Positions 28,269-37,319 are shown, counted from the first letter of the stretch. The stretch: 55,118 nucleotides of DNA from Hyphomonadaceae bacterium (GCA_947474455.1 CANJIL010000016.1:1-55118), one strand, 5' to 3'. Made by a program: numbers and translations. The notes: generated by a model not told the origin, from the sequence alone.

Positions 28269-30011
28269 ATGGCTGCGGAAGCCGGGTTTCCGGTGGTGTC
28301 GATCGCCCAGTGCAACGCGCTGATGACAGCGCCGGGCGCACGCTTTGAGCTCGAAGACAAGCTCATCGACGGCGTGGAGCTGCGGACCTACAGGAATGCG
28401 CCGCAATCGCTTCGCGCCTGTATCCTCAATTCGAAAGCTTGGGATGCGCGGGAATTCATCGTCTACCAGGACGAGCGCGTAACCTTCTCGGCTCACTACA
28501 AGGCCGTTGTTCATCTCGCTACGAAGCTGCGTGACGAATTCGGTGTGAGGAAAGGCGACCGCGTCGCCATCGTGATGCGCAACTATCCGGAATGGCCCGT
28601 TGCTTTTTTCGCGCCGCTCGTCATCGGCGCTATCTCAACGCCGCTCAACTCTTGGTGGACGGGCGAGGAGCTCGAATACGCGCTTTCGGATTCGGGCGCG
28701 ACGATCGTCATCGTCGACTCCGAAAAGCTCGAACGCATCGCCGAACACCTGCCGAAGCTCGGGCAGTTGAAGCAGATCATCGTCGCGCGCGGCGGAGAGG
28801 ACGAAGCCGATCCCCGCATCGTCTCGCTTGAGAAGCTGGTCGGTCCAGCCAAATCCTGGGCCGCGCTTCGTTACGCGCCGATGCCGGATGCTGATGTTGG
28901 GCCGGATGATGACGCCACCATCATGTACACATCCGGCACGACCGGAAAGCCGAAAGGCGCCCTCGCAACGCATCGCGCTATCATCTCTAACGTGTTCAAC
29001 AGCCAGGCCTGTCAGGCCCGCCATTTCATCAGGCAGGGCATGGCCCCGCCTGTACGCGATCCAAAGATCGATGCTCCAAGGATCGCCTTGCTCGCCATTC
29101 CGTACTTCCACGCCACCGGCGCCTTCTCGACCCTTGTCCCTGCGCTCATCAATGCCGACAAGATCGTGACCATGTACAAGTGGGATCCGGTGGAGGCGCT
29201 GGAGATCATCCAACGTGAGAGGATTACGACCATAGGCGGCGTGCCCGCCATCGCATGGCAGGTGCTCGAGCATCCAGAACGTGACAAGTACGATCTGTCC
29301 TCGATCCAGTTCGTTGCCTATGGCGGCGCCCCTTCGGCGCCCGAACTCGTCTCGACCATCAAGCGAAGATTTCCGAGTGGTCTCGCCTCCAATGGCTGGG
29401 GCATGACCGAAACCTGCGCCTCCTCCAGCTTGAACTTCGGCAAGGACTACGAGCTTCGCCCGGATTCATGCGGTGCTCCGGGACCGGCGATGGATTTCCG
29501 TATTGTCGGCGCGAAGGGCGAAACACTCAAGCCGGATGAGGTGGGAGAGTTGTGGGTCAAGGGACCTAACAACTGCAAAGCCTACTGGAACAAGCCCGAG
29601 GCGACCGCCAAGACCTTCATCGATGGCTGGGTCGTGACCGGCGATGTCGGTCGCATCGATGAAGACGGCTTCGTCTTCCTGCTCGATCGCGCGAAGGACA
29701 TGTTGATTCGCGGCGGGGAGAACATCTACAGCATCGAAGTCGAGAACGCGCTCTATGATCATACCGCCATCATGGACGCCGCCATCGTGGGCATCCCGCA
29801 CAGGGTTCTGGGTGAGGAAGTGGGCGCGGTGGTGCAGGTGAAGCCTGAGATGGAGGTGAGCGTTGATGAGCTTCGCCGTTTCATCGCCGGCAAGCTGGCG
29901 GCGTTCAAGGTGCCTGTGGAAATCCAGATCCAGCGCGAGCCGTTGCCGCGCAACGCCAGTGGCAAGATAATGAAGAGCGATCTGCGCACGCGATTTGTGC
30001 CACGAAGCTAG
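28269..30011 (+). CDS. acyl-CoA synthetase (AMP-forming), class I adenylate-forming
   Basis: 580 residues. It activates a carboxylic acid as acyl-AMP and then acyl-CoA. Motifs: P-loop-like IMYTSGTTGKPKG near 219-231, NGWGMTETCASS near 377, GWVVTGDVGRIDEDGFVFLLDRAKDMLIRGGENI near 455-490, and the catalytic lysine in NASGKIMKSDLR near the C-terminus. The N-terminal 40 residues precede the family core. It is a single gene. The substrate class is probably fatty or aromatic acids, which the motifs do not resolve. An EcfG-type promoter for the next genes starts 28 bp after its stop. Confidence 0.88.
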   Translation: MAAEAGFPVVSIAQCNALMTAPGARFELEDKLIDGVELRTYRNAPQSLRACILNSKAWDAREFIVYQDERVTFSAHYKAVVHLATKLRDEFGVRKGDRVAIVMRNYPEWPVAFFAPLVIGAISTPLNSWWTGEELEYALSDSGATIVIVDSEKLERIAEHLPKLGQLKQIIVARGGEDEADPRIVSLEKLVGPAKSWAALRYAPMPDADVGPDDDATIMYTSGTTGKPKGALATHRAIISNVFNSQACQARHFIRQGMAPPVRDPKIDAPRIALLAIPYFHATGAFSTLVPALINADKIVTMYKWDPVEALEIIQRERITTIGGVPAIAWQVLEHPERDKYDLSSIQFVAYGGAPSAPELVSTIKRRFPSGLASNGWGMTETCASSSLNFGKDYELRPDSCGAPGPAMDFRIVGAKGETLKPDEVGELWVKGPNNCKAYWNKPEATAKTFIDGWVVTGDVGRIDEDGFVFLLDRAKDMLIRGGENIYSIEVENALYDHTAIMDAAIVGIPHRVLGEEVGAVVQVKPEMEVSVDELRRFIAGKLAAFKVPVEIQIQREPLPRNASGKIMKSDLRTRFVPRS

Positions 30012-30038
30012 CTTTTCAAGGCTGCAGTCGGGGAAAAC

Positions 30039-30063
30039 GGAACCCATTCACCAAACCGGCGTT
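30039..30063 (+). promoter_or_regulatory. EcfG-type general-stress promoter
   Basis: GGAAC (30039-30043), 16 nt, CGTT (30060-30063): a perfect match to the alphaproteobacterial general-stress sigma consensus GGAAC-N16/17-CGTT. It sits 31 bp ahead of the ATG of the first small membrane protein, an ideal distance. A 6-bp hairpin CTCGCA/TGCGAG (30069-30085) lies in the leader and partly covers the GAGGGA ribosome site (30083-30088). Confidence 0.72.
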
Positions 30064-30094
30064 CCCCTCTCGCAACACATGCGAGGGACCCTTC

Positions 30095-30331
30095 ATGAGC
30101 GCCCGTGTGCTTTGGTCATTGGCCGTTTTCGCCGTTTTCGCTTTCGCGACTCTGGCGGTCTTATTCTGGATCCGCGATGGATCTCTGCAGCAGGCCGGCG
30201 CGGCCATGGACGGCCTGCTTCACAAGACCGGCGGCGAAATCGCTGACATCACCGGCGAGGTAGTTAATTCAACCAGCGCGGCTATCGACCGCGCAACCGA
30301 TGGCGACGATCGCACCTTATACCGAACCTGA
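30095..30331 (+). CDS. small single-span membrane protein, first paralogue
   Basis: 78 residues: a membrane span at about 5-26 (VLWSLAVFAVFAFATLAVLFWI), then WIRDGSLQQAGAAMDGLLHKTGGEI, an amphipathic helix, and a C-terminal AIDRATDGDDRTLYRT. It is homologous to the next gene: WIRDGSLQQAGAAMD against WMRDGSLQSAGREMD, and ATDGDDRT in both. The N-terminus is short and probably cytoplasmic, with the tail outside. A near-perfect EcfG promoter precedes it. The family has no name I can assign. A stress-related envelope role is an inference from the promoter. Confidence 0.75.
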   Translation: MSARVLWSLAVFAVFAFATLAVLFWIRDGSLQQAGAAMDGLLHKTGGEIADITGEVVNSTSAAIDRATDGDDRTLYRT

Positions 30332-30347
30332 TCCTGGGAGTACCGAA

Positions 30348-30575
30348 ATGCGCCTGCTAGCAACGATCATTGTAGTTCTCGCCGTGGGCTTTCTCGGCGT
30401 CATTGGTTACTACTGGATGCGCGACGGCTCGCTGCAAAGCGCCGGACGCGAGATGGATCAAAATCTTGCCGGCATCGATCGTACCACGCAACCTTTGCAG
30501 GATTCGCTCGGGCAAGTCGGCGAGAGCGTGAAGGAAAGCGTCGACAACGCCACCGATGGCGACGACCGCACCTAG
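30348..30575 (+). CDS. small single-span membrane protein, second paralogue
   Basis: 75 residues from the ATG at 30348, which lies 16 bp after the first paralogue and behind GGGAG. The frame is also open to 30300, but that would overlap the first gene. It has a membrane span at about 2-24 (LLATIIVVLAVGFLGVIGYYW), WMRDGSLQSAGREMD, a helical middle (TTQPLQDSLGQVGESVKESV), and the exact end NATDGDDRT. The last codon overlaps the stop of the convergent zntB-like gene by 4 bp. It is probably co-transcribed with the first copy. Confidence 0.75.
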   Translation: MRLLATIIVVLAVGFLGVIGYYWMRDGSLQSAGREMDQNLAGIDRTTQPLQDSLGQVGESVKESVDNATDGDDRT

Positions 30576-31591
30576 ATCCAGTGTTGCGATTTCAGGAAGC
30601 CGAGCAAGGCGACGCCCAGACCGGCGGTAAGCCCCACGACGGCGGAGAACGACCACGGCTCGTGCGAATAGGGAATCCCTGCGAGGTTCATTCCAAGTAG
30701 GCCTGTCACAAATGTCAGCGGCAGGAAGAAAGCCGACACCAGCGAAAGCACCAGCAGGCGCCGGTTGAGCTGCTCCTGTCTCTGGCCCGCGATCTGATCC
30801 TGCAGAACCGCCGCGCGGTCGCGGATTGAATCCAGTTCCTCCGAGATACGCGTGATGCGATCCGCCGTTTCGCGCAGGTGCATCGCGTGATCCAGGTCGA
30901 ACAGCAGCCGCCCTTCGCGTTGAAGCTGCGTCATCGCTTCGCGTTGGGGCAGGATATATCGGCGTAGGATCAGGATCGTCCGGCGGAATTCGGCGAGCGT
31001 TGTGGCTGGCAGCTTCTCTCGGGAGCTCAGGAGCGTTTCCTCGAACTCGTCCGCCTCGTCTTTGAGCTGATCGATCACCGGCTCGATCTTGTCGATCAGC
31101 CGCTCCGCAATCGCCACCAGCAGGCCGCCGGGCGATGGATTCTCGAACATGCCGGCGGCGACTTCGTCGCGGACCTCGTGCACAGCTTTCACCGGATAGG
31201 ACCGCATCGAGATGACGAGGTTCTGCGTCGCCCAGATGCGCACGGAGATCATGTCTTCCGGCTCGGCCCCTGGATTGTGGTTGATGCCCCGCAAGTTGAG
31301 CAGCAGTCCGTCTTCATAGGCTGCACACCGGGGCCGGGTTTCCGACTGGAGCAGCGCCGTAATGACCGTATCGTCGAGGTCGCTGGACTCCTCGAGCCAT
31401 TCGCGTGTTTCGATCGCGAGACGGTTGAAGTGCAGCCAGCGCCAGCCCGCTGGCGGGCAGGCCGCCGTCGGCTTGATTTTCGTCCAGTCAACCTTCTCCA
31501 CCACGCCGTCAGCAGGAAAGTCGAAGCCGAAGATGAATGCCTCGGCATTGGGCTCGGCGTGGTCGTTGCGTTCGATTGGGGCGACGGGCAT
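30572..31591 (-). CDS. zntB: ZntB/CorA-family divalent cation transporter
   Basis: 339 residues: a large cytoplasmic N-domain with long helices (about 150-280; RLIDKIEPVIDQLKDEADEFEE, ILRRYILPQREAMTQLQREGR) and two C-terminal spans with the GMN selectivity motif in FVTGLLGMNLAGIPYSHEPWSF. The loop after GMN is of the ZntB type rather than the CorA MPEL type, so Zn2+ transport is favoured over Mg2+. It forms a pentamer in the inner membrane. It is convergent with the small membrane-protein pair. Confidence 0.85.
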   Translation of the reverse strand: MPVAPIERNDHAEPNAEAFIFGFDFPADGVVEKVDWTKIKPTAACPPAGWRWLHFNRLAIETREWLEESSDLDDTVITALLQSETRPRCAAYEDGLLLNLRGINHNPGAEPEDMISVRIWATQNLVISMRSYPVKAVHEVRDEVAAGMFENPSPGGLLVAIAERLIDKIEPVIDQLKDEADEFEETLLSSREKLPATTLAEFRRTILILRRYILPQREAMTQLQREGRLLFDLDHAMHLRETADRITRISEELDSIRDRAAVLQDQIAGQRQEQLNRRLLVLSLVSAFFLPLTFVTGLLGMNLAGIPYSHEPWSFSAVVGLTAGLGVALLGFLKSQHWI

Positions 31592-31646
31592 AGGCGGTCT
31601 TCAAGCTGCTGTCGGCTTGCTTCTAGACCGCTTTCTGCAGCTCGGG

Positions 31647-32197
31647 CTAGAGGCCCTGGCTCGTGATGACCGCACAGTTGACGCGATCGCCGCAATTGCC
31701 GATTGGCTGGCTGACATGGTCGTCAGATTGTGCGCGGACGACCAACGCAGAGCCATCCGCGTCATGCAGTTCCGACCTGGTCATCAGACTAGTGTAGAGG
31801 TCCACGCAAGCCGAGTCTTCGGCAGCGACCGAGATATTGGGTAGATTGTCACTCTCCGGTCCATGTTCACAGAGCAGGCCATGATACGTCGCATTCTTCT
31901 GGGGGTGCCCAACGGCATGCTCGAACCTGGTCGTGTCGGAACACTCGCCGACATATGCAGGTGTGCGCCATGCCGGCGGGGCGACAGCCCGCCAGACGGA
32001 GCCGTGATGCGAATCAGAGCGCCCTGCGGCGCAGGCGTGAATGAAGCCCTTCCGATCTCGATTCGAGTTTTTCAGATGATTCAGATCTCCGCTGGCGGCC
32101 CTGCATTGGATGCCTGCGCTGTTGGCTGCAATTGCTGTTTCGACGTGGCGCACGCTCCAAACAAGGCGGCGAAGGCGAGACAGGCGGCCAGGCGCAT
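31647..32197 (-). pseudogene. sodC: Cu/Zn superoxide dismutase, decayed
   Basis: The 5' end encodes a lipoprotein leader (MRLAACLAFAALFGACATSK), then a stop after NAGPPAEI. Reading on in a second frame gives GRASFTPAPQGALIRITA and RRHGAHLHMSA, which has the copper-binding HLH. In a third frame, GECSDTTRFEH-type sequence leads to LLCEHGPESDNLPNISV, LMTRSELHDADGSALVV, and the C-terminal signature QPIGNCGDRVNCAVI, which matches GN.G.R.ACGVI of SodC. At least two frameshifts and a stop mean no active enzyme. SodC protects the periplasm from superoxide. The recognition rests on several signature blocks in the correct order. Confidence 0.75.
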
Positions 32198-32332
32198 TTG
32201 ATGTCTTCCAGACGCAACCGGCCCGGCCCATCTCTCCATCTGAAGTTGAGGTCTAAAGGCGCAGCAAGGCCGGCGGTTCCCGTGCGCGAACTGAATTCCC
32301 AAGCCGGATATTTGCGGGCACATACCCTTCGC

Positions 32333-33073
32333 ATGAGCGACGAAGGACCCAGGCGGCTTGATGTGGAGCTGGTGCGGCGAGGCCTGATGGCGTCGCGCGC
32401 GCAGGCTCGCGCGGCGATTGAGGCGGGCAAAGTGCTGGTCGATGGCGCTACCGCAATGAAGCCCGGCCTTCCTGTTACTCCAGCCGCCATTATCGCGGCA
32501 GAGCCGGCTCATCCGTGGGTTTCACGGGGCGGCGTCAAACTCGATCACGCGCTGAATGTGTTTGACGTTGATCCGGCGGGCCGCGTCTGCCTCGATGTCG
32601 GCGCTTCGACCGGCGGCTTCACCGACGTGCTGCTGTCGCGCGGCGCGCGGCGGGTTGTGGCTGTCGATGCTGGCAAGGATCAGCTGCACCCGAAGTTGCG
32701 CGGCGATCTACGTGTCGTCTCGCTCGAGTCGAGGGATGCAAGGGAGATTGATGCAGCGATGCTAGGCGAACCGCCTAGCCTGATCGTCGTCGACGCGAGC
32801 TTCATCGGTCTCGCCAAGGTGCTGCCGCGTCCGCTCGAACTCGCGGCGGAGAAGGCCTGGTTGGTTGGCTTGTTCAAGCCGCAGTTCGAGGTTGGCCCTG
32901 CCCATGTCGGCCGCAACGGCATCGTCTCGGATCAGGCAGCTGTAGAGCGATCTGTGTCGGAACTTGCAGCCTGGCTGTCGGGGCGGGGATGGCCGGTCGA
33001 GGCATGGACGCCCAGCCCAATCGCTGGTGGTGACGGGAATCTCGAACGCCTCTTCAGCGCCAGGAACTGGTAA
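32333..33073 (+). CDS. tlyA: TlyA-family rRNA 2'-O-methyltransferase
   Basis: 246 residues: an N-terminal S4 RNA-binding domain (about 5-65; RLDVELVRRGLMASRAQARAAIEAGKVLVDG) and an FtsJ-like SAM-methyltransferase (GGVKLDHALNVF; CLDVGASTGGFTDVLLSRGARRVVAVDAG near 85-115). The conserved KPQFEVGP is near 185. Such enzymes 2'-O-methylate 16S and 23S rRNA and influence capreomycin sensitivity. The start at 32333 (MSDEGPRRLDVEL) is where the S4 domain begins. The frame is open 67 codons upstream without similarity. Confidence 0.9.
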   Translation: MSDEGPRRLDVELVRRGLMASRAQARAAIEAGKVLVDGATAMKPGLPVTPAAIIAAEPAHPWVSRGGVKLDHALNVFDVDPAGRVCLDVGASTGGFTDVLLSRGARRVVAVDAGKDQLHPKLRGDLRVVSLESRDAREIDAAMLGEPPSLIVVDASFIGLAKVLPRPLELAAEKAWLVGLFKPQFEVGPAHVGRNGIVSDQAAVERSVSELAAWLSGRGWPVEAWTPSPIAGGDGNLERLFSARNW

Positions 33074-33106
33074 TCCGACATACACAAGCTAACGTTTGGA
33101 ATCAGA

Positions 33107-33136
33107 CGAGCCGCGCTGCTTGGGCAACGCGGCTCG
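33107..33136. terminator. hairpin after tlyA
   Basis: A 9-bp stem CGAGCCGCG/CGCGGCTCG (33107-33115, 33128-33136) with a 12-nt loop, between convergent genes. There is no T tract, so it is only a likely terminator. Confidence 0.5.
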
Positions 33137-33218
33137 CCCTATCAGGCCCTGGGTTGGGGGGGACGGGCCTGGCCGGTGAAGGCCGTTCACAGCGCGCCTC
33201 GGGCAGGCTGCGAACAAC

Positions 33219-33836
33219 CTAATCTCTAACCTGCCAATCGCCATAATAGGCGTCGCGGCAGGCTTCCACGGGCCGTTTTATAACGGTGCCGTCGGGAAGA
33301 CGCGTGACCTGGGTAGCATCAGCGCAGTCCCGACCCGCATAATCGTCAGCGCGTCCATAAGATCGCCTGTCGTGTGCGTCACGGCTGTTTCGGCGCGACG
33401 AATAGTCCCTCTCGTAAGGGTCATCGCGAGAGTCGTCGTCATATCCGTACCCGGACGAATAGCCCGGATCAGACGGATACTGCGAGTACCGGCCGCTAGA
33501 GCCTTGGCCGTCGTTGTAGCCATAGCCAGGGGCGTAGGTCCCCAGAGGCGGGGGAAGGGGGCCGCTTTGCACCGGAGGAGGCGCGCACCGTGTGTTGCCG
33601 CCGACGCCCGCGCCGAGCACGCCGCCGAGCACGGCGCCGATGGCCGTGCCGTCATGACGGTGACCGCTCGCGGCGATGTTGCTGCCGGCGATGCCGCCCA
33701 GCAGACCGCCAAGGATCGCGCCGCCAACCTGGTTGGACGCTCGCGCTTCGGCGCAGTTGCGTCCGTAACCTTGAGCCGCGGCCGGCGTCGCTGTCGCCGC
33801 GACAGCCGCAATAAGCAGAGCCAGCTTGATACGCAT
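33219..33836 (-). CDS. exported glycine-zipper protein
   Basis: 205 residues from MRIKLALLIAAVAATATPAAAQ, a clear signal peptide. It is followed by a Rick_17kDa/glycine-zipper 2TM block (QVGGAILGGLLGGIAGSNIA; GTAIGAVLGGVLGAGVGG) that can pack in membranes, then a Gly/Tyr/Ser/Asp-rich tail (GYGYNDGQGSSGRYSQYP...) and a C-terminal CADATQVTRLPDGTVIKRPVEACRDA with two cysteines. The start is chosen because the signal starts there. The frame is open 77 codons upstream. The probable role is in the cell envelope. Gene neighbours give no more information. Confidence 0.75.
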   Translation of the reverse strand: MRIKLALLIAAVAATATPAAAQGYGRNCAEARASNQVGGAILGGLLGGIAGSNIAASGHRHDGTAIGAVLGGVLGAGVGGNTRCAPPPVQSGPLPPPLGTYAPGYGYNDGQGSSGRYSQYPSDPGYSSGYGYDDDSRDDPYERDYSSRRNSRDAHDRRSYGRADDYAGRDCADATQVTRLPDGTVIKRPVEACRDAYYGDWQVRD

Positions 33837-33936
33837 GAGGTCCTCCGACCGAACTTGTTCAGCCTCCAACTTCTGACTCTCAACATGAATGGGGGCTGAA
33901 GGGATATTCAGCAGAGATTCAAGGCTTATCCTGCGT

Positions 33937-35028
33937 CTACCGGCCGGTCTGTCCCTGATGGCGCAGCTTGTGGTCCGCCAGCACGGCGGCAAGCATCGCT
34001 TCAGCGACTGGAGCGCCGCGGATGCCGACGCAAGGGTCGTGGCGTCCCTTCGTGCGGACGTCGACATCCTCGCCGGCTTTGTTCACCGAGCGGCGCAGCG
34101 TGAGGATCGACGAGGTGGGCTTCACGGCCATGCGCGCAATGATGGGCTGGCCTGTGGAGATGCCGCCGAGCACGCCGCCATTGTTATTGGAGAGAAAGTC
34201 GACGCCATTGCCAGAGTTTCGCATCTCGTCTGCGTTCCCTTCACCTGATAGCGCGGCCGCATCGAATCCGGCGCCAATCTCCACGCCCTTCACGGCATTG
34301 ATGCTCATCAATGCTGCAGCGATATCCGCATCGAGCTTGCCGTAGACCGGCGCGCCCCAGCCTGCGGGCACGCCTTCAGCGACGACTTCGACGATCGCTC
34401 CGCAGGACGAGCCGGCCTTGCGCGTCGCGTCGAGGAATTCTTCCCACTTCGCGGCGGCTTCCTTGTCGGGACACCAGAAGGGATTGTGTTCGCACTCGTC
34501 CCAGTTCCAGTTGTCACGGTTGATCGCGTGCGGGCCGATCTGCACAATGGCGGCGCGAAGGCTGATGTCGGGACCGAGCACCAGCCGCGCCACAGCGCCG
34601 GCCGCCACGCGCGAAGCTGTTTCCCGCGCGGACGAGCGCCCGCCGCCGCGATAGTCACGCACACGGTATTTCTGGTCGTAGGCATAGTCTGCGTGACCGG
34701 GGCGATAACTGTCGCGGATCTCGTTATAGTCCTTGGAACGTTGATCCGTGTTCTCGATCATCAGCGAGATCGGCGTGCCGGTGGTGACGGGACCGCCGGT
34801 GCGGTCGTCCTCGAAGACGCCGGAGAGGATTTTCACCTTGTCCTCTTCCTGGCGCTGCGTGACGAAGCGCGAGGTGCCGGGTTTCCGCTTGTCGAGAAAC
34901 TGCTGGATGAACTCCGGCGTCAGCTTGAGACCGGGCGGGCATCCATCCACCACGGCGCCGATCGCCGGCCCATGGCTTTCGCCCCAGGTCGTCACGCGGA
35001 AGAGATGGCCATACGTGTTGTGCGACAT
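33937..35028 (-). CDS. aroC: chorismate synthase
   Basis: 363 residues, normal length. It converts 5-enolpyruvylshikimate-3-phosphate to chorismate with reduced FMN, the last step of the shikimate pathway. Signatures: [18 protein letters not shown] near 13-30, [24 protein letters not shown] near 125-150, and [22 protein letters not shown] near the C-terminus. It starts [15 protein letters not shown], a typical N-terminus. It is a single gene. A decayed exported-protein gene lies directly upstream. Confidence 0.97.
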   Translation of the reverse strand: MSHNTYGHLFRVTTWGESHGPAIGAVVDGCPPGLKLTPEFIQQFLDKRKPGTSRFVTQRQEEDKVKILSGVFEDDRTGGPVTTGTPISLMIENTDQRSKDYNEIRDSYRPGHADYAYDQKYRVRDYRGGGRSSARETASRVAAGAVARLVLGPDISLRAAIVQIGPHAINRDNWNWDECEHNPFWCPDKEAAAKWEEFLDATRKAGSSCGAIVEVVAEGVPAGWGAPVYGKLDADIAAALMSINAVKGVEIGAGFDAAALSGEGNADEMRNSGNGVDFLSNNNGGVLGGISTGQPIIARMAVKPTSSILTLRRSVNKAGEDVDVRTKGRHDPCVGIRGAPVAEAMLAAVLADHKLRHQGQTGR

Positions 35029-35040
35029 GGCCTGACGCTA

Positions 35041-35517
35041 AAGCGCAATTTGGGCCCGTTGAACAGGGCCGGGGAAGGCTCCCCAATCTTCCAGGCCGTG
35101 CAATCTCGGGCCGGAGAGGACGGGGCCACCGAAATTGTCGCGGGCGAAGCCCATGCCCCCGGGTGAAGCGCGCAAAGCCGACCCAGCGCTTGGCGCCTCT
35201 GAGCGAGATCAGCCAGTCGCGATCGTAAAGGTCGCGGGAGGATTCCAGCGAGCGGATAGGCTCGGCGTCGCAGGCGGGCCGCCGGGTGGACGATAGGCGG
35301 CTGTGCAGCCGGGAGCATTCGTTGAAGAGGCCGAACCCGACGCGCAGGGCGACGGGCGCCTTCTGCTTGCCGAGCGGGATTCGAATGAAGGATAGCGCCT
35401 GGCTATCTGGTTCGCGCCCAAAGCCTGCGTCATATTGGCTCGACAGGCCCCTGAGCGGCGACGGGTAAGGCAACGACCCCAGCAAACAGAGAGCAGCAGC
35501 AATGCGATGAGTTTCAC
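35041..35517 (-). pseudogene. decayed exported protein, unknown family
   Basis: A GTG start at 35517 begins MKLIALLL. The signal peptide continues in a second frame (SLFAGVVALPVAAQGPVEP), and the body is in a third (QYDAGFGREPDSQALSFIRI; SLESSRDLYDRDWLISLRGA). The end returns to the second frame (GMGFARDNFGGPVLSG; LEDWGAFPGPVQRAQIAL, stop). At least three indels are needed to join them. The pieces look like one small secreted protein of about 155 residues, family unknown. It lies just upstream of aroC on the same strand. Confidence 0.55.
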
Positions 35518-35628
35518 GAATTTCCCCTGTAATGACGGTCGTTCGGTGTCAAACTCTCAGTCGGGAGCTGGTTCGTGCAGCGCCGCGATTGTAACATCGG
35601 CGCGCGCGAAAGAAGCAGGACATTGCCA

Positions 35629-36303
35629 ATGGCCGACAACACGCTGATCCCGCCTTCGCCCGCGGCGGAGGATTACGCCAAGGCGGCAGCCGCTTCCGCG
35701 GATGATCCGTCGCTGTTTGCCAAGACCGATCCTTTTGCGCTGTTCGCAGACTGGCTGGTGGAGGCCAAGAACAAGGAGCCCAACGACGCCAACGCCATGG
35801 CGCTTGCGACCGCAGACGCGCATGGCGCACCGGATGTGCGGATGGTTCTGCTGAAGGACGTTTCGGGGGATGGGTTTATGTTCTTCTCGAATGCGGAGAG
35901 TCGGAAAGGCGTGCAGCTCGCTGCGAATGCGCAGGCGGCGCTGTGCTTTCACTGGAAGTCGCTGCGGCGCCAGGTGAGGGTTTCCGGGCCGGTGCAGCCT
36001 GCTCCGGGGGAAGAGGCGGATAGTTATTTCGCGACGCGGGCCAAGGATAGCCAAATCGGGGCTTGGGCTTCGGAGCAGTCGCGGCCGATGGAAGGCCGTT
36101 TCGAACTTGAAAAGCGGATTGCTGCATCTGCGGTGAAGTATGGTTTGGGCAAGACGCCCCGGCCGCCGCACTGGATCGGCTGGCGTGTATTGCCGACCCG
36201 GATCGAGTTCTGGCGCGACCGGCCGTTCAGGCTGCACGACAGGCTGGAATTCACGCGCGAGGGACCGGGCCGGCCATGGACGACGCGTCGGCTTTATCCG
36301 TGA
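35629..36303 (+). CDS. pdxH: pyridoxamine 5'-phosphate oxidase
   Basis: 224 residues from [11 protein letters not shown] (AGGA at 35617-35620). The open frame begins 18 codons earlier. It oxidises pyridoxamine/pyridoxine 5'-phosphate to PLP with FMN and O2. Family blocks: [61 protein letters not shown], and the C-terminal [30 protein letters not shown] and LYP end. The GWRVxPxxIEFWxxRxxRLHDR block is the family signature. It is a single gene flanked by two decayed genes. Confidence 0.95.
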   Translation: MADNTLIPPSPAAEDYAKAAAASADDPSLFAKTDPFALFADWLVEAKNKEPNDANAMALATADAHGAPDVRMVLLKDVSGDGFMFFSNAESRKGVQLAANAQAALCFHWKSLRRQVRVSGPVQPAPGEEADSYFATRAKDSQIGAWASEQSRPMEGRFELEKRIAASAVKYGLGKTPRPPHWIGWRVLPTRIEFWRDRPFRLHDRLEFTREGPGRPWTTRRLYP

Positions 36304-36395
36304 TCCCGACGTTAACCGTTGTCGCGCATATGATCGCTGTGGCAGACTCATTAAGTACGAGTCAGTGGAAAACTGACCGCAGGGAGAGAGGTCGC

Positions 36396-36766
36396 ATGTA
36401 CTTCCTGAACCGGTTGGCGCTGACCGTTGTTCTTTCGTGTGCGTCCGAAAGCGCGATCGCGCAGACGCCGCGGGTGGAAAGCGAATACTTAGCTGCCATA
36501 GGCGTCGCGCGAGCGGTCGTGGCGAGTGATCCGGCTGCAGGTGATGCACGGTCGCCCTGCTCGCCACAGGCTTGGCGGGTTGGAGACGCGCTTGCGCGAT
36601 CCCGCGGGTGAGTGCGGGCTTGTGATTTTGGATTTGTGCACCTGCCCAAGCGGGCGCGGTGTTTGTCTTTCCCGGCGCGGTGGAGGATGGGCTTGCGCAG
36701 GCGTGTGAAGGCGTGCGGCTTAGGCGGGGGATGGCTTCGCGGCTTATCCTGGCAGGTGCGATTTGA
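36396..36766 (+). pseudogene. decayed exported protein, unknown family
   Basis: It starts MYFLNRLALTVVLSCASESA with a signal peptide and runs to VASDPAAGDARSP in the first frame, which stops at 36611. A second frame carries GLETRLRDPAGECGLVILDL, and a third carries GAVFVFPGAVEDGLAQACEG through MASRLILAGAI and a stop at 36764-36766. The pieces are protein-like and in order, so a single gene with at least two indels is likely. The family is not recognised. Confidence 0.5.
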
Positions 36767-37319
36767 GTGAGGGCGGTCCCCCACGTGATCATTACGGACC
36801 TGCGTTCAGCGCGCTTTGCGCCTCACCCGCTTGGGGGAGGAAACCTGTCTCTGCTTTGCGCCGGCTTGGAGTTGTTCGCGGGCGGCAGGCCGACAGCGCT
36901 GCTCGTCGAACCACGAGGGCATCACGGCTGATATTCCCTGCTCAGCGGCGAGGGCCGCAATCCGGCGCGCGGCCAGCCCGCTCAGGCAATACCCGCCTGA
37001 GTCCAGCTGCGAACCGCCACGCCAGCCAGGCGCAAGATGAAGAACGGAGTTGCAAGGGGAGATGAGCGGATCGGACCGTCAACGAAGCCAGCCATGCCGT
37101 GGAATCCAGTGGCCCATCGAGGTCGTGTTCCTGATCGGCCCTGGCTCCGCAGACGCCATCTTGGCCAGCGCCTCGCACGCCGCACAAACAGGTCGCAGAA
37201 ATGGACGCAACCCCTCCGGGTCAACCTACCTCCACACTTGCGACCGGGGTCCGTCCAGAGATGGGTACCCGTTCTTCGCCCTTTGGGTTTCGGCGGGAAT
37301 GAGGGGGCGTCTCAAAGCA
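36767..37319. other. region without recognised genes
   Basis: About 550 bp between the decayed secreted-protein gene and the pckG terminator. Several open frames exist on both strands, but none has a plausible start, codon use or family signature. It may hold more decayed sequence. Confidence 0.4.
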
